From positions 1 through 21,544 of the forward strand of contig JBAYOW010000036.1 of the NCBI GenBank assembly GCA_041678005.1: a DNA stretch of 21,544 nt, written 5' to 3'. Position 1 is the first letter of the stretch. Every line of letters begins with the position of its first letter. Made by a program: the position numbers and the translations under genes. Shown piece after piece: positions 1-6,685 of the stretch. The notes below the pieces were generated by a model that was not told where the DNA came from, ran no database searches, and worked only from the letters and a program-made list of their open reading frames with translations. The DNA is from Sulfurivermis sp041678005 (GTDB lineage: Bacteria; Pseudomonadota; Gammaproteobacteria; Thiohalomonadales; Thiohalomonadaceae).

Positions 1-2
1 CG

Positions 3-53
3 ACAAAAGACGTGATGCCTCATGTCAGAGCCGTTCTGAACACCGAGGTGTAA
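3..53 (+). CDS. C-terminal tail of an unidentified gene (partial)
   Basis: An open frame enters from the left edge, encodes TKDVMPHVRAVLNTEV and ends at TAA (51-53). The other two forward frames also stop soon (TGA at 13 and 106), but this one gives the most protein-like tail. Sixteen residues are too few to name a family. It could be the end of an enzyme gene lying upstream of the response regulator. There is no direct evidence of function, and it may simply be non-coding. Confidence 0.35.
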   Translation, partial: TKDVMPHVRAVLNTEV

Positions 54-140
54 TCCACGCAAGGTTTTTGTCATGCTGGCCATTGCATGGCGCTCTTGTA
101 CCAAAGGGGCTTCATTGAGCTAACTACATGAAATTTAATT

Positions 141-209
141 TATTTATGCTTGCAGCATGTGAAACACATCACAATCCTTTCCAAATCAAATATTTCTGCT
201 GGCAGTATG
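141..209 (+). repeat. Pair of 19-bp direct repeats spaced exactly 50 bp
   Basis: The segments at 141-159 and 191-209 match at 16 of 19 positions. Both begin TATTT, then TGCT, then GCAG and end ATG. The start-to-start distance is 50 bp, about five helical turns. Each copy contains a short imperfect inverted repeat (TGCT-TGC-AGCA in the first). The pair lies between the upstream gene tail and the response regulator start, and the CRP-like site begins at the end of copy one. This looks like a paired regulator site, but no known regulator consensus is recognised. Confidence 0.4.
158..173 (+). promoter_or_regulatory. CRP/Vfr-type operator, TGTGA-N6-TCACA
   Basis: The sequence TGTGAAACACATCACA holds both perfect half-sites of the CRP core with the canonical 6-bp spacer. 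It is centred about 109 bp upstream of the response regulator start codon, in AT-rich non-coding DNA, so it is well placed to control that gene. Binding is inferred from the motif alone. No matching -35/-10 pair could be assigned with confidence downstream. Confidence 0.5.
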
Positions 210-274
210 GTTTGATTATCATTGCGGATGCTGTATGTTGTTAAGTTGTCCTTGATTTCCTCAAGAGTTTATAA

Positions 275-913
275 ATGATTAATGTCCTTCTAGTTGATGA
301 TCACGAGCTGGTGCGCGTTGGTGTGCGTCGTTTGCTCAGTGATACCAGGGATATTATTGTCTATGCCGAGGCTGATAGTGGCGAGGCGGCAATTGAAGCG
401 GTACGCAACTGCATGCCTGATGTGATCTTGATGGATGTCAGCATGCCTGGTATGGGTGGTCTTGAGGCTACCAGGCGTTTAGTCAAGGTTTACCCTGATA
501 TCAAAGTCATAGCGCTGACTGTCCATGCCAATGATCCTTTTCCTAGTCAGTTGCTCAAGGCGGGGGCCATGGGCTATCTAACCAAGGGTTGTTCGCTTGA
601 TGAAGTGGTTGGTGCCATTCGTCAGGCGGTCATGGGCAAGAGTTATATCAGTCCCGATATTGCTCAATCTCTGGCGCTGTCTTTATTGCCTGGTAATGAC
701 TCACCCATTGGCCGTTTGTCGCGCCGCGAATTACAGGTCATGATGATGTTGGTACAGGGTAATAAATTGGCCAATATATCTGAGCAGCTTTGCCTTAGTC
801 CCAAAACTGTCAGCACTTATCGCTATCGCCTGTATGACAAGCTAAGTGTGCGCACCGATGCGGAATTGACTCGCCTGGCTATACATTATGGCATGCTGGA
901 CGACATGAGCTGA
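275..913 (+). CDS. uvrY: GacA/UvrY-family two-component response regulator
   Basis: This is a 212-aa NarL/FixJ-type response regulator. In the GacS/GacA (BarA/UvrY) system such proteins activate the small RNAs that titrate CsrA/RsmA, and so control carbon flow, biofilm and motility. The receiver domain (about 1-120) has the acidic pair D8-D9, the phospho-acceptor D54 in LMDVSMPGMGG, a threonine in ALTVH and a lysine in YLTKG. A LuxR-type helix-turn-helix follows (about 147-205: LSRRELQVMMMLVQG, then LSPKTVSTYRYRLYDKL). Length is close to E. coli UvrY (218 aa). The start is supported by AAGAG seven bases upstream. uvrC follows after 41 bp, as in many gammaproteobacteria, which favours this identification over other NarL-type regulators. 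A CRP-like site lies upstream. The partner sensor kinase is not in the window. Confidence 0.88.
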   Translation: MINVLLVDDHELVRVGVRRLLSDTRDIIVYAEADSGEAAIEAVRNCMPDVILMDVSMPGMGGLEATRRLVKVYPDIKVIALTVHANDPFPSQLLKAGAMGYLTKGCSLDEVVGAIRQAVMGKSYISPDIAQSLALSLLPGNDSPIGRLSRRELQVMMMLVQGNKLANISEQLCLSPKTVSTYRYRLYDKLSVRTDAELTRLAIHYGMLDDMS

Positions 914-954
914 CAATTGCTTCAGGCGTTTGATTTTTTCCTGCGAGTACGCAG

Positions 955-2796
955 ATGCCTACATCAAATTCATCCTTCGACAGCCGCTCCTTCCTCAAGA
1001 CACTGACATCCCGCTCTGGGGTTTATCGGATGTTTGATGCTGTTGGCGAGATTCTTTATGTTGGCAAGGCACGCAATCTAAAAAAACGTGTTGCCAGCTA
1101 TTTTTCACGGAGCAATCAAGGCGCAAAAATCAGGGCCTTGGTCGCCCAGATCCAGCATATTGAAGTTACCGTCACCAATACCGAAGGTGAAGCGTTACTG
1201 CTGGAAAACAATCTTATCAAGTCGTTGCGGCCTCGCTATAACATCTTGCTGCGTGACGATAAAAGCTATCCATACATTCATCTGAGCGATGATAAATTTC
1301 CACGACTGAGTTTTTATCGCGGCAAACGCAGTGGGCGAGGGCGCTATTTTGGCCCTTACCCCAGTGCTCACGCAGTCAGGAAAAGCCTTAATTTGATGCA
1401 GAAATTGTTCCCTGTCAGGCAGTGCGACAATACATTTTTCAGTCATCGCACACGCGCCTGTCTGCAATATCAAATCAAGCGCTGCAGTGGCCCATGTGTA
1501 GGCCTGGTAGCGCGTGAGCAGTATCAAGAGCATGTGGGTCATGCCGTGATGTTTCTGGAGGGCAAAAGTCATGAAATCATCGACAAATTAGCAGCACGTA
1601 TGGAGACCACTGCTGCTGTACTTGATTTTGAAGCTGCCGCTGGCTATCGCGATCAGATAGCCAATCTGCGCCGTCTGCAGGAGAAGCAATATATTAGCGG
1701 TCAGGTTGGCGTGAACTGCGATGTGATAGCTGCCGCCAGCGCAGCTGGAGTTGCCTGTGTGCAGGTTTTTTTTATACGTGGCGGCCACAATCTGGGTAAC
1801 AAAATCTTTTACCCGCAAAATACCGCCGATGCTGAAACAGCAGAATTGTTAAGTGCTTTTCTGGCGCAACATTATCTTGGCGATGCGCCTGGCGAGCGAC
1901 CTATCACACCTGAGATTTTGATCGACCATACTCTGGATGATGAAGCTGCACTAGCTGAAGTATTAAGCCAGCAAGCGGGGCGGCGTGTGCTGCTCAGTAG
2001 TCGTCTGCGAGGTGAACGGGCGCGTTGGGTAGAAATGGCGCGTCTTAATGCTGAACAAGCGTTGGCCGCGCATCTTGCTTCGAAAACTCATCAGCTTGCC
2101 CGTTTTGAGGCCTTGCAGGAAGCCTTGCAACTTGATGCCATGCCGCAGCGTATCGAGTCTTTTGATATCAGCCACACCATGGGCGAGCGGACAGTGGCCT
2201 CTTGCGTGGTTTTTGATTGTGATGGGCCAGTTAAATCAGATTACCGTCGCTACAATATTGAAAATATCACGCCAGGCGATGATTATGCCGCGATGCACCA
2301 GGCTTTGATGCGACGTTTTCGTCGTCTGCAGGAAGGCGAGGGCAGGGCGCCTGATGTTTTACTTATTGATGGTGGTCTGGGGCAGATGCGGCAGGCTCAT
2401 GAAGTATTGGAAGAACTTGCGGTCGCTGGAATTCAGGTTGTTGGTGTTGCCAAGGGGCCGACGCGCAAGGCAGGTCTGGAACAACTTATCTTGTCCACCG
2501 CAGGTGAGGCCACTATACTGCCACAGGAATCACCCGCCCTGCATTTGATTCAGCAGGTGCGAGATGAGGCACATCGCTTTGCTATTACCGGACACCGGCA
2601 ACGACGCGCCAAGGCACGACGCACATCGAGCCTGGAAGATATTCCAGGCCTTGGCCCCAAACGGCGGCAACAATTATTGCGTCAATTTGGTGGTTTGCAA
2701 GAGATTAAACGTGCGGGCGTTGAAGACTTGGCCAAGGTTCAAGGCGTTAGCCGTCAATTGGCCCAACGTATTTACGATGCGCTGCACTCAGAATAA
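955..2796 (+). CDS. uvrC: UvrABC nucleotide excision repair nuclease subunit C
   Basis: UvrC makes both incisions around bulky DNA lesions after UvrB loads at the damage. The 613-aa product matches the usual length (about 610). Domains in order: N-terminal GIY-YIG nuclease (about 18-95; SGVYRMF, then ILYVGKARNLKKRV) for the 3' cut; a cysteine-bearing region (about 155-180); a UVR UvrB-binding helix (about 200-240; DFEAAAGYRDQIANLRRL); an RNase H-like nuclease for the 5' cut, with ESFDISHTMGE, LLIDGGLGQ and RDEAHRFAI carrying the acidic and histidine residues; and a C-terminal helix-hairpin-helix pair (IPGLGPKRRQQLLRQFGG and VQGVSRQLAQRIYDAL). All key motifs are present. The Shine-Dalgarno is weak, so coupling to the response regulator transcript is likely. 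pgsA starts 6 bp after the stop. Confidence 0.97.
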   Translation: MPTSNSSFDSRSFLKTLTSRSGVYRMFDAVGEILYVGKARNLKKRVASYFSRSNQGAKIRALVAQIQHIEVTVTNTEGEALLLENNLIKSLRPRYNILLRDDKSYPYIHLSDDKFPRLSFYRGKRSGRGRYFGPYPSAHAVRKSLNLMQKLFPVRQCDNTFFSHRTRACLQYQIKRCSGPCVGLVAREQYQEHVGHAVMFLEGKSHEIIDKLAARMETTAAVLDFEAAAGYRDQIANLRRLQEKQYISGQVGVNCDVIAAASAAGVACVQVFFIRGGHNLGNKIFYPQNTADAETAELLSAFLAQHYLGDAPGERPITPEILIDHTLDDEAALAEVLSQQAGRRVLLSSRLRGERARWVEMARLNAEQALAAHLASKTHQLARFEALQEALQLDAMPQRIESFDISHTMGERTVASCVVFDCDGPVKSDYRRYNIENITPGDDYAAMHQALMRRFRRLQEGEGRAPDVLLIDGGLGQMRQAHEVLEELAVAGIQVVGVAKGPTRKAGLEQLILSTAGEATILPQESPALHLIQQVRDEAHRFAITGHRQRRAKARRTSSLEDIPGLGPKRRQQLLRQFGGLQEIKRAGVEDLAKVQGVSRQLAQRIYDALHSE

Positions 2797-2802
2797 AATC
2801 CC

Positions 2803-3375
2803 ATGCTTAATATCCCCAACTCACTGACCCTCCTGCGCATTGCCCTGATCCCTATCTTTGTGCTGTTTTTTTACTTGCCTATCAGCTGGTCGTATCTGCT
2901 CACAACGGCCATCTTCGGTTTGGCTGCCATCACCGATTGGCTGGATGGCTTTTTGGCACGTCGGCTGCATGCCACCTCGGCCTTTGGTGCATTTCTTGAT
3001 CCGGTAGCCGATAAACTTATGGTCACCACTGCACTGGTTTTATTGGTTGACCGTAATCCGACGAGCTATCACGGTATTCTAATGACGATTCCCGCCGTAG
3101 TAATTATTGGCCGCGAGATAGCTATTTCGGCACTGCGTGAATGGATGGCCGAGCTGGGCGCGAAGCGCCAGGTGGCCGTCAGTTATATTGGTAAGGTCAA
3201 GACCACCGCCCAGATGATGGCCTTGCTGCTCTTGCTATATCGTGAACCACTGTATGGTTTTGATGCAGCAGAGTGGGGCTTTTGGCTGCTCTATTTGGCT
3301 GCGATCCTCACATTGTGGTCAATGACGGTATATCTACTGGCGGCCTGGCCATTCTTGCGGGCAAAGAAGGAATAA
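2803..3375 (+). CDS. pgsA: CDP-diacylglycerol--glycerol-3-phosphate 3-phosphatidyltransferase
   Basis: The enzyme joins CDP-diacylglycerol and glycerol-3-phosphate to give phosphatidylglycerophosphate, the committed step to phosphatidylglycerol and cardiolipin in the inner membrane. The 190-aa protein carries the CDP-alcohol phosphotransferase signature near residues 46-73 (DWLDGFLARR, then GAFLDPVADK), with the DG-AR-G-D-D residues in the right spacing. Several hydrophobic segments are visible: about 7-29, 34-45, 90-110, 130-147 and 155-182. The N-terminal MLNIPNSLTLLRI is typical of PgsA. It sits 6 bp after uvrC with no clear Shine-Dalgarno, so translation is probably coupled. The tRNA genes that follow pgsA in enteric bacteria are not present. 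Confidence 0.95.
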   Translation: MLNIPNSLTLLRIALIPIFVLFFYLPISWSYLLTTAIFGLAAITDWLDGFLARRLHATSAFGAFLDPVADKLMVTTALVLLVDRNPTSYHGILMTIPAVVIIGREIAISALREWMAELGAKRQVAVSYIGKVKTTAQMMALLLLLYREPLYGFDAAEWGFWLLYLAAILTLWSMTVYLLAAWPFLRAKKE

Positions 3376-3416
3376 CAGCCAGCAATATTTAAAATACACT
3401 GAAGTAGCCGGACACC

Positions 3417-3441
3417 CAGCCTTAAGTAATGTTGAAGGCTG
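3417..3441 (+). terminator. Possible terminator hairpin after pgsA
   Basis: CAGCCTT (3417-3423) pairs perfectly with AAGGCTG (3435-3441) across an 11-base loop. It is followed by TGTTGTCTTG, which is T-rich but not a clean T-run. It lies 41 bp after the pgsA stop, where the uvrY-uvrC-pgsA transcript could end. The hairpin overlaps the start of the recognisable epimerase remnant, so it may instead be chance structure in decaying coding DNA. Confidence 0.35.
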
Positions 3442-3768
3442 TGTTGTCTTGTGCGTGGCTTGGCGCTGCCTTTAGGGTGATGACGGTTAATCGCCGCAGT
3501 CTGGTGTTGGAGTATTTGATGGATCTGATTTGTCTTTGTGTGGAACATCCTTGGGCAACCAATGAAATATTGTTGGTCAAAGATGGCGAGCTGGCTTCGC
3601 TCTGATTCGCCAGGTGTCTTTGAGGCCGGTTCTGGTTGTCTTGCTCAGGTTGATGATGGCAGGCCTTTCGGGCAGGTGTATATCAGCAAGACACGCGAGT
3701 TGTTGAGATGGCAGCCGCTCTTGTCAGTGGACGAGGCGCGGAAAAGACTCACGGAGCCTGTTCTATGA
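3436..3768 (+). pseudogene. Decayed C-terminal remnant of an NAD-dependent sugar-nucleotide epimerase/dehydratase
   Basis: Translation in changing frames gives pieces that line up, in order, with the C-terminal half of O-antigen-type SDR epimerases (GalE/WbpV/Gne-like). RGLALPLG (3454-3477) is followed by stops. Shifted by two bases, NRRSLVLEYLMDLICLCVEH and then NEILLVKDGELAS run from 3489 to a TGA at 3603-3605. A third frame reads LRPVLVVLLRLMMAGLSGR (from about 3620). The original frame then returns with ISKTRELLRWQPLLSVDEAR near 3680-3750. Living homologues read approximately RGLPLPLG-NRRSLV-NLVDLI-HP-ANQTFLVSDGE and DISKTRELLGWTPPVSVDE. The N-terminal half, including the NAD-binding GxxGxxG, is absent. 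Its last stop (TGA, 3766-3768) overlaps the ATG of the sugar transferase, as expected in a former operon. Family assignment is by recalled motifs, not by a search. Confidence 0.75.
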
Positions 3769-4325
3769 TTTTGCGCGGAATTGATGTTTTGTTTGCCTCA
3801 ATTGGCCTGGTTCTTGGCTTTCCTGTGCTTTTGCTGATTTATTTGATTGGCATCTTTGATACAGGTTCGCCTCTGTTTCGCCAGGAGCGGGTGGGGCGCC
3901 ATCAAAAACCGTTCATCCTGGTGAAATTTCGTACCATGCGTGTCGGCATGCCTTCAGTGGCCAGCCATCTGGCGGATGTCAAATCCATCACGCCCTTTGG
4001 ACGTTTTTTGCGTAAGACCAAGCTTGATGAGTTGCCGCAGTTGTGGAATGTGCTTAAGGGCGACATGAGTCTGGTGGGCCCTAGGCCAGGTTTGTTTGAT
4101 CTAGTGGAGTTGTTGCAGGCACGGGAGCGACTTGGTGTCTTTGCCGCGCGCCCAGGTATTACTGGCCTGGCGCAGGTCAGTGGCATTGATATGTCGACAC
4201 CTGAATTGCTGGCGCAGACTGATGCAAGGATGTTGGCCAACATGTCGGTGAAAAATTATTTCAGTTTAATTTTGCAAACCTTGCTGGGCGGCGGGCAGGG
4301 AGATGCTGCCAAAGGCAAGGGGTAG
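3765..4325 (+). CDS. Initiating sugar-phosphate transferase (PglC/WbaP C-terminal type)
   Basis: This 186-aa bacterial sugar transferase would move a phospho-sugar from a UDP-sugar onto undecaprenyl phosphate, the first step in building an O-antigen or capsule repeat. One N-terminal hydrophobic segment (about 8-30) contains a proline at residue 20, as in the re-entrant helix of PglC. The core has LFRQERVGRHQKPF, VKFRTMR, the catalytic Asp-Glu pair D88-E89 in KLDELPQLWNVLKGDMSLVG, then PRPG and RPGITGLAQVSG. It is the short, single-domain form. The ATG at 3765 is chosen over an upstream in-frame start because GGAG lies eight bases before it and the family begins at this point. The start overlaps the stop of the epimerase remnant (ATGA). 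The last ten residues are glycine-rich and atypical. The natural sugar cannot be told from sequence. Confidence 0.88.
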   Translation: MILRGIDVLFASIGLVLGFPVLLLIYLIGIFDTGSPLFRQERVGRHQKPFILVKFRTMRVGMPSVASHLADVKSITPFGRFLRKTKLDELPQLWNVLKGDMSLVGPRPGLFDLVELLQARERLGVFAARPGITGLAQVSGIDMSTPELLAQTDARMLANMSVKNYFSLILQTLLGGGQGDAAKGKG

Positions 4326-4370
4326 AATTGCTCTGTGCCGGGTATCTCTGCGCTAAACTCAGCCTGTGGG

Positions 4371-4391
4371 CTGCGTTTATCCGCTCTGCAA
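4371..4391 (+). repeat. Copy A of an intergenic palindromic-repeat relic
   Basis: Positions 4371-4391 match 6595-6615 at 18 of 21 bases (shared core GTTTATCCG, then CTGCAA). Read on the minus strand it starts GGATAAACGCAGC, like the common proteobacterial intergenic palindrome with arms GGAT and ATCC around an AAGCG-type centre. The second arm is degraded here. A TATGATAAT sequence at 4397-4405 just downstream could serve as a -10 box for the following genes. Confidence 0.4.
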
Positions 4392-4444
4392 TGCCGTATG
4401 ATAATGGCTAAATAAATTCCATTCACCCTTGGCGGGAGAGGATT

Positions 4445-4570
4445 ATGACAGGGAAACATATGCATCATTCACAAGGCGTGTTTGGCGGTCGCACTTTGTT
4501 TATACGCACTACAAAGCCTGAAGTGCCACTTACGAGTGGTATGGTTTTTATTACAAATGACGTAGCTTAA
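4445..4570 (+). CDS. Small 41-codon ORF directly before the WbpM-type gene
   Basis: This ORF starts at an ATG preceded by GGGAGAGGA, a strong Shine-Dalgarno with suitable spacing, and ends at TAA (4568-4570). The next base begins ATGGAGCGATCT, the upstream part of the WbpM-type gene. The 41-residue product (MTGKHMHHSQGVFGG at the start, TSGMVFITNDVA at the end) matches no family I recognise. It has no signal peptide, membrane segment or obvious regulatory codon run. It may be a translated leader that couples ribosomes to the dehydratase gene, a remnant, or chance. The good ribosome binding site and exact abutment are the only support. Confidence 0.35.
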   Translation: MTGKHMHHSQGVFGGRTLFIRTTKPEVPLTSGMVFITNDVA

Positions 4571-4582
4571 ATGGAGCGATCT

Positions 4583-6535
4583 ATGTTGAGTAAACCTTTG
4601 GACAGGCTGGCTGTTATGACCCTGTTCATGCCAAGGGTGGCAAAGCGCCTCGTAGCTTTGAGCGTTGATTTGGGTCTTTGTGTGTTGACTGTCTGGCTGG
4701 CTTATTACCTGCGGTTGGGCGAGTTCATCAGTTTTATGGGACAAAGTCAGTGGGCGCAGGGGATGTGGTGGGCAGTGTTGGCTTCTGTTGTCATTGCACT
4801 GCCCATTTTTATTGTCTCTGGACTCTACCGAGCAATATTCCGTTATAGCGGCTGGCCAGCACTGTTGGCCGTGGCCCGTGCCGTGGGAATCTATGCCTTG
4901 CTCTATGCAACGCTGTTTACCGTAATTGGAGTTGCCGGGGTGCCGCGTACGGTAGGTATCATCCAGCCTATTCTGTTGTTGTTCTTCGTCGGTACATCGC
5001 GTCTTTTGGTGCGCTTTTGGCTGGGAGATGAGTATCGCAGCATTTTGCACAGTGCGGCTCGTCCAAAGGCACTGATCTATGGTGCGGGCACTACCGGTCG
5101 ACAGTTGGTGATGGCCATGATGCATAGTCATGAAATGCAGGTAGTTGGCTTTCTGGATGACGATGACCGTCTGCATGGCCATGTGCTGAATGGTCTGCCC
5201 ATCCATGCTCCGGCTGATTTATCAGCATTGGTGGAGGCCAAGCAAATTCATGATGTGTTGCTCGCCATGCCCAGGATCAATCGCAAGCGGCGCAATGAGA
5301 TCCTTAATCAGATTCGTGAGGCTCGGGTGGCTGTGCGCACTCTGCCTAATCTGAGTGATCTGGCCCAGGGCAAGGTGAGTGTTTCAGATCTGCGCGAGCT
5401 GGATATTGATGATCTGCTGGGCCGTGAGCAGGTGATGCCTAATCATATTCTGCTGGCGAAAAACATTAGTAACAAAGTCGTCATGGTGACGGGTGCCGGT
5501 GGTTCGATCGGCAGCGAGCTGTGTCGCCAAATCCTGGCGGTGGGGCCAACCAAACTGTTGCTGATCGAGCAGAGCGAATTCGCCCTATATGTCATTCACC
5601 AGGAACTGGAAGGGCGACTGGCCGGGCGTGACATTGCATTGGTGCCCCTGCTGGCCTCGGTGCAAGATGAAGAACGGATGCATGAGATCATGGCAGCCTG
5701 GCATCCGGATACACTCTATCACGCCGCTGCCTATAAGCATGTGCCGCTAGTTGAGCACAATCCGGCCGAGGGCACCAAGAATAACGTGTTGGGTACTTTG
5801 CGCACCGCGCAGGCAGCCATTGACAGTGGCGTGAAAGACTTTGTTCTTATCAGCACTGACAAGGCGGTGCGCCCGACCAATATCATGGGCGCGAGCAAGC
5901 GCCTGGCCGAGATGATACTGCAGGCCCTGGCTGCCACCAACCCCGCTACCCGCTTCAGCATAGTGCGTTTCGGCAATGTGCTGGACTCGTCTGGTTCGGT
6001 TGTGCCCAGGTTTCGTCAGCAGATTCGTGCTGGTGGTCCACTCACCCTGACTCATCCAGAGATCACCCGTTATTTCATGACCATTCACGAGGCCTCGCAG
6101 CTGGTGATTCAGGCTGGGGCCATGGCCAAGGGGGGTGATGTTTTTGTTTTGGACATGGGGCAACCGGTCAAAATCATCGATCTCGCATACCGCATGATCG
6201 AGCTTTCTGGTCTGACCGTACAGGATGAGCAGAATCAGGATGGTGACATCGAGATTGAGATCACTGGCCTGCGCCCTGGTGAAAAGCTCTATGAAGAATT
6301 GCTGATTGGAGATAACCCCGAGCCCACAATCCATGCACGTATTATGAAGGCGCAGGATGATTTTATCCCCTGGACAGAGCTGGAGAGCAAGCTTGATGCG
6401 CTGGAGACGGTGCTGAATATCAACGATGTCGGCATAATCCGGCACATGATGGAGGAGCTGATAAGTGGTTATCAGCCAGAGGGCGAGATTGTTGATTGGG
6501 TCTATTTGGAGCAGGAGCTCGAGACACTGAGCTGA
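4583..6535 (+). CDS. wbpM: Membrane-bound UDP-sugar 4,6-dehydratase (WbpM/CapD family)
   Basis: This large SDR enzyme of about 650 aa is expected to convert UDP-GlcNAc to the 4-keto-6-deoxy intermediate for O-antigen or capsule sugars. The N-terminal part has four hydrophobic segments (about 22-42, 58-82, 90-118 and 124-148). A first Rossmann-like domain follows (about 160-280; IYGAGTTGRQL). The catalytic SDR domain begins at MVTGAGGSIGSEL (GAGGSIG about 304-310). STDKAVRPTNIMGASK holds D426, K427, M435 and K439; methionine replaces the usual catalytic tyrosine, a hallmark of WbpM compared with FlaA1. Conserved GLRPGEKLYEELL follows. The start at 4583 is preferred over the in-frame ATG at 4571 because GGAG lies six bases before it. 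It is the last recognisable member of the polysaccharide cassette. The symbol is by family resemblance. Confidence 0.9.
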   Translation: MLSKPLDRLAVMTLFMPRVAKRLVALSVDLGLCVLTVWLAYYLRLGEFISFMGQSQWAQGMWWAVLASVVIALPIFIVSGLYRAIFRYSGWPALLAVARAVGIYALLYATLFTVIGVAGVPRTVGIIQPILLLFFVGTSRLLVRFWLGDEYRSILHSAARPKALIYGAGTTGRQLVMAMMHSHEMQVVGFLDDDDRLHGHVLNGLPIHAPADLSALVEAKQIHDVLLAMPRINRKRRNEILNQIREARVAVRTLPNLSDLAQGKVSVSDLRELDIDDLLGREQVMPNHILLAKNISNKVVMVTGAGGSIGSELCRQILAVGPTKLLLIEQSEFALYVIHQELEGRLAGRDIALVPLLASVQDEERMHEIMAAWHPDTLYHAAAYKHVPLVEHNPAEGTKNNVLGTLRTAQAAIDSGVKDFVLISTDKAVRPTNIMGASKRLAEMILQALAATNPATRFSIVRFGNVLDSSGSVVPRFRQQIRAGGPLTLTHPEITRYFMTIHEASQLVIQAGAMAKGGDVFVLDMGQPVKIIDLAYRMIELSGLTVQDEQNQDGDIEIEITGLRPGEKLYEELLIGDNPEPTIHARIMKAQDDFIPWTELESKLDALETVLNINDVGIIRHMMEELISGYQPEGEIVDWVYLEQELETLS

Positions 6536-6576
6536 CCGCAATGCGCGCCATTAAGGAATCTCTGAACAGCTAGCAA

Positions 6577-6615
6577 GGATGAGGGGTGGATGCGCTACGT
6601 TTATCCGTCCTGCAA
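6577..6615 (+). repeat. Copy B of an intergenic palindromic-repeat relic
   Basis: GGTGGATGCGCTACG followed by TTTATCCGTCC forms an imperfect inverted repeat. On the minus strand it reads GGACGGATAAACGTAGCGC then ATCCACCCC, very close to a palindrome scattered between genes in many proteobacteria (arms GGTGGAT and ATCCACC). The right-hand part (6595-6615) is shared with the copy upstream of the WbpM-type gene. It sits 42 bp after the dehydratase stop, within the 150-bp gap before the Spm-like gene. No other gene is seen in that gap. Confidence 0.5.
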
Positions 6616-6685
6616 AAGCCGGCCTACTGTAATTTAACTGGCCAGAGGTTTGTCCTCCTGCATTGGTTTGAACTGTCAGGACATA

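Noticed and set aside
3376..3480. Search for the tRNA genes that follow pgsA in enteric bacteria
   Set aside because: No tRNA-like cloverleaf or GGTTCGAATCC-type T arm is present; the segment holds a hairpin and the epimerase remnant instead.
4469..5206. A 245-codon minus-strand frame opposite the WbpM-type gene
   Set aside because: Rich in Gln, His and Thr as expected for the antisense of a membrane protein gene, with no recognisable motifs.
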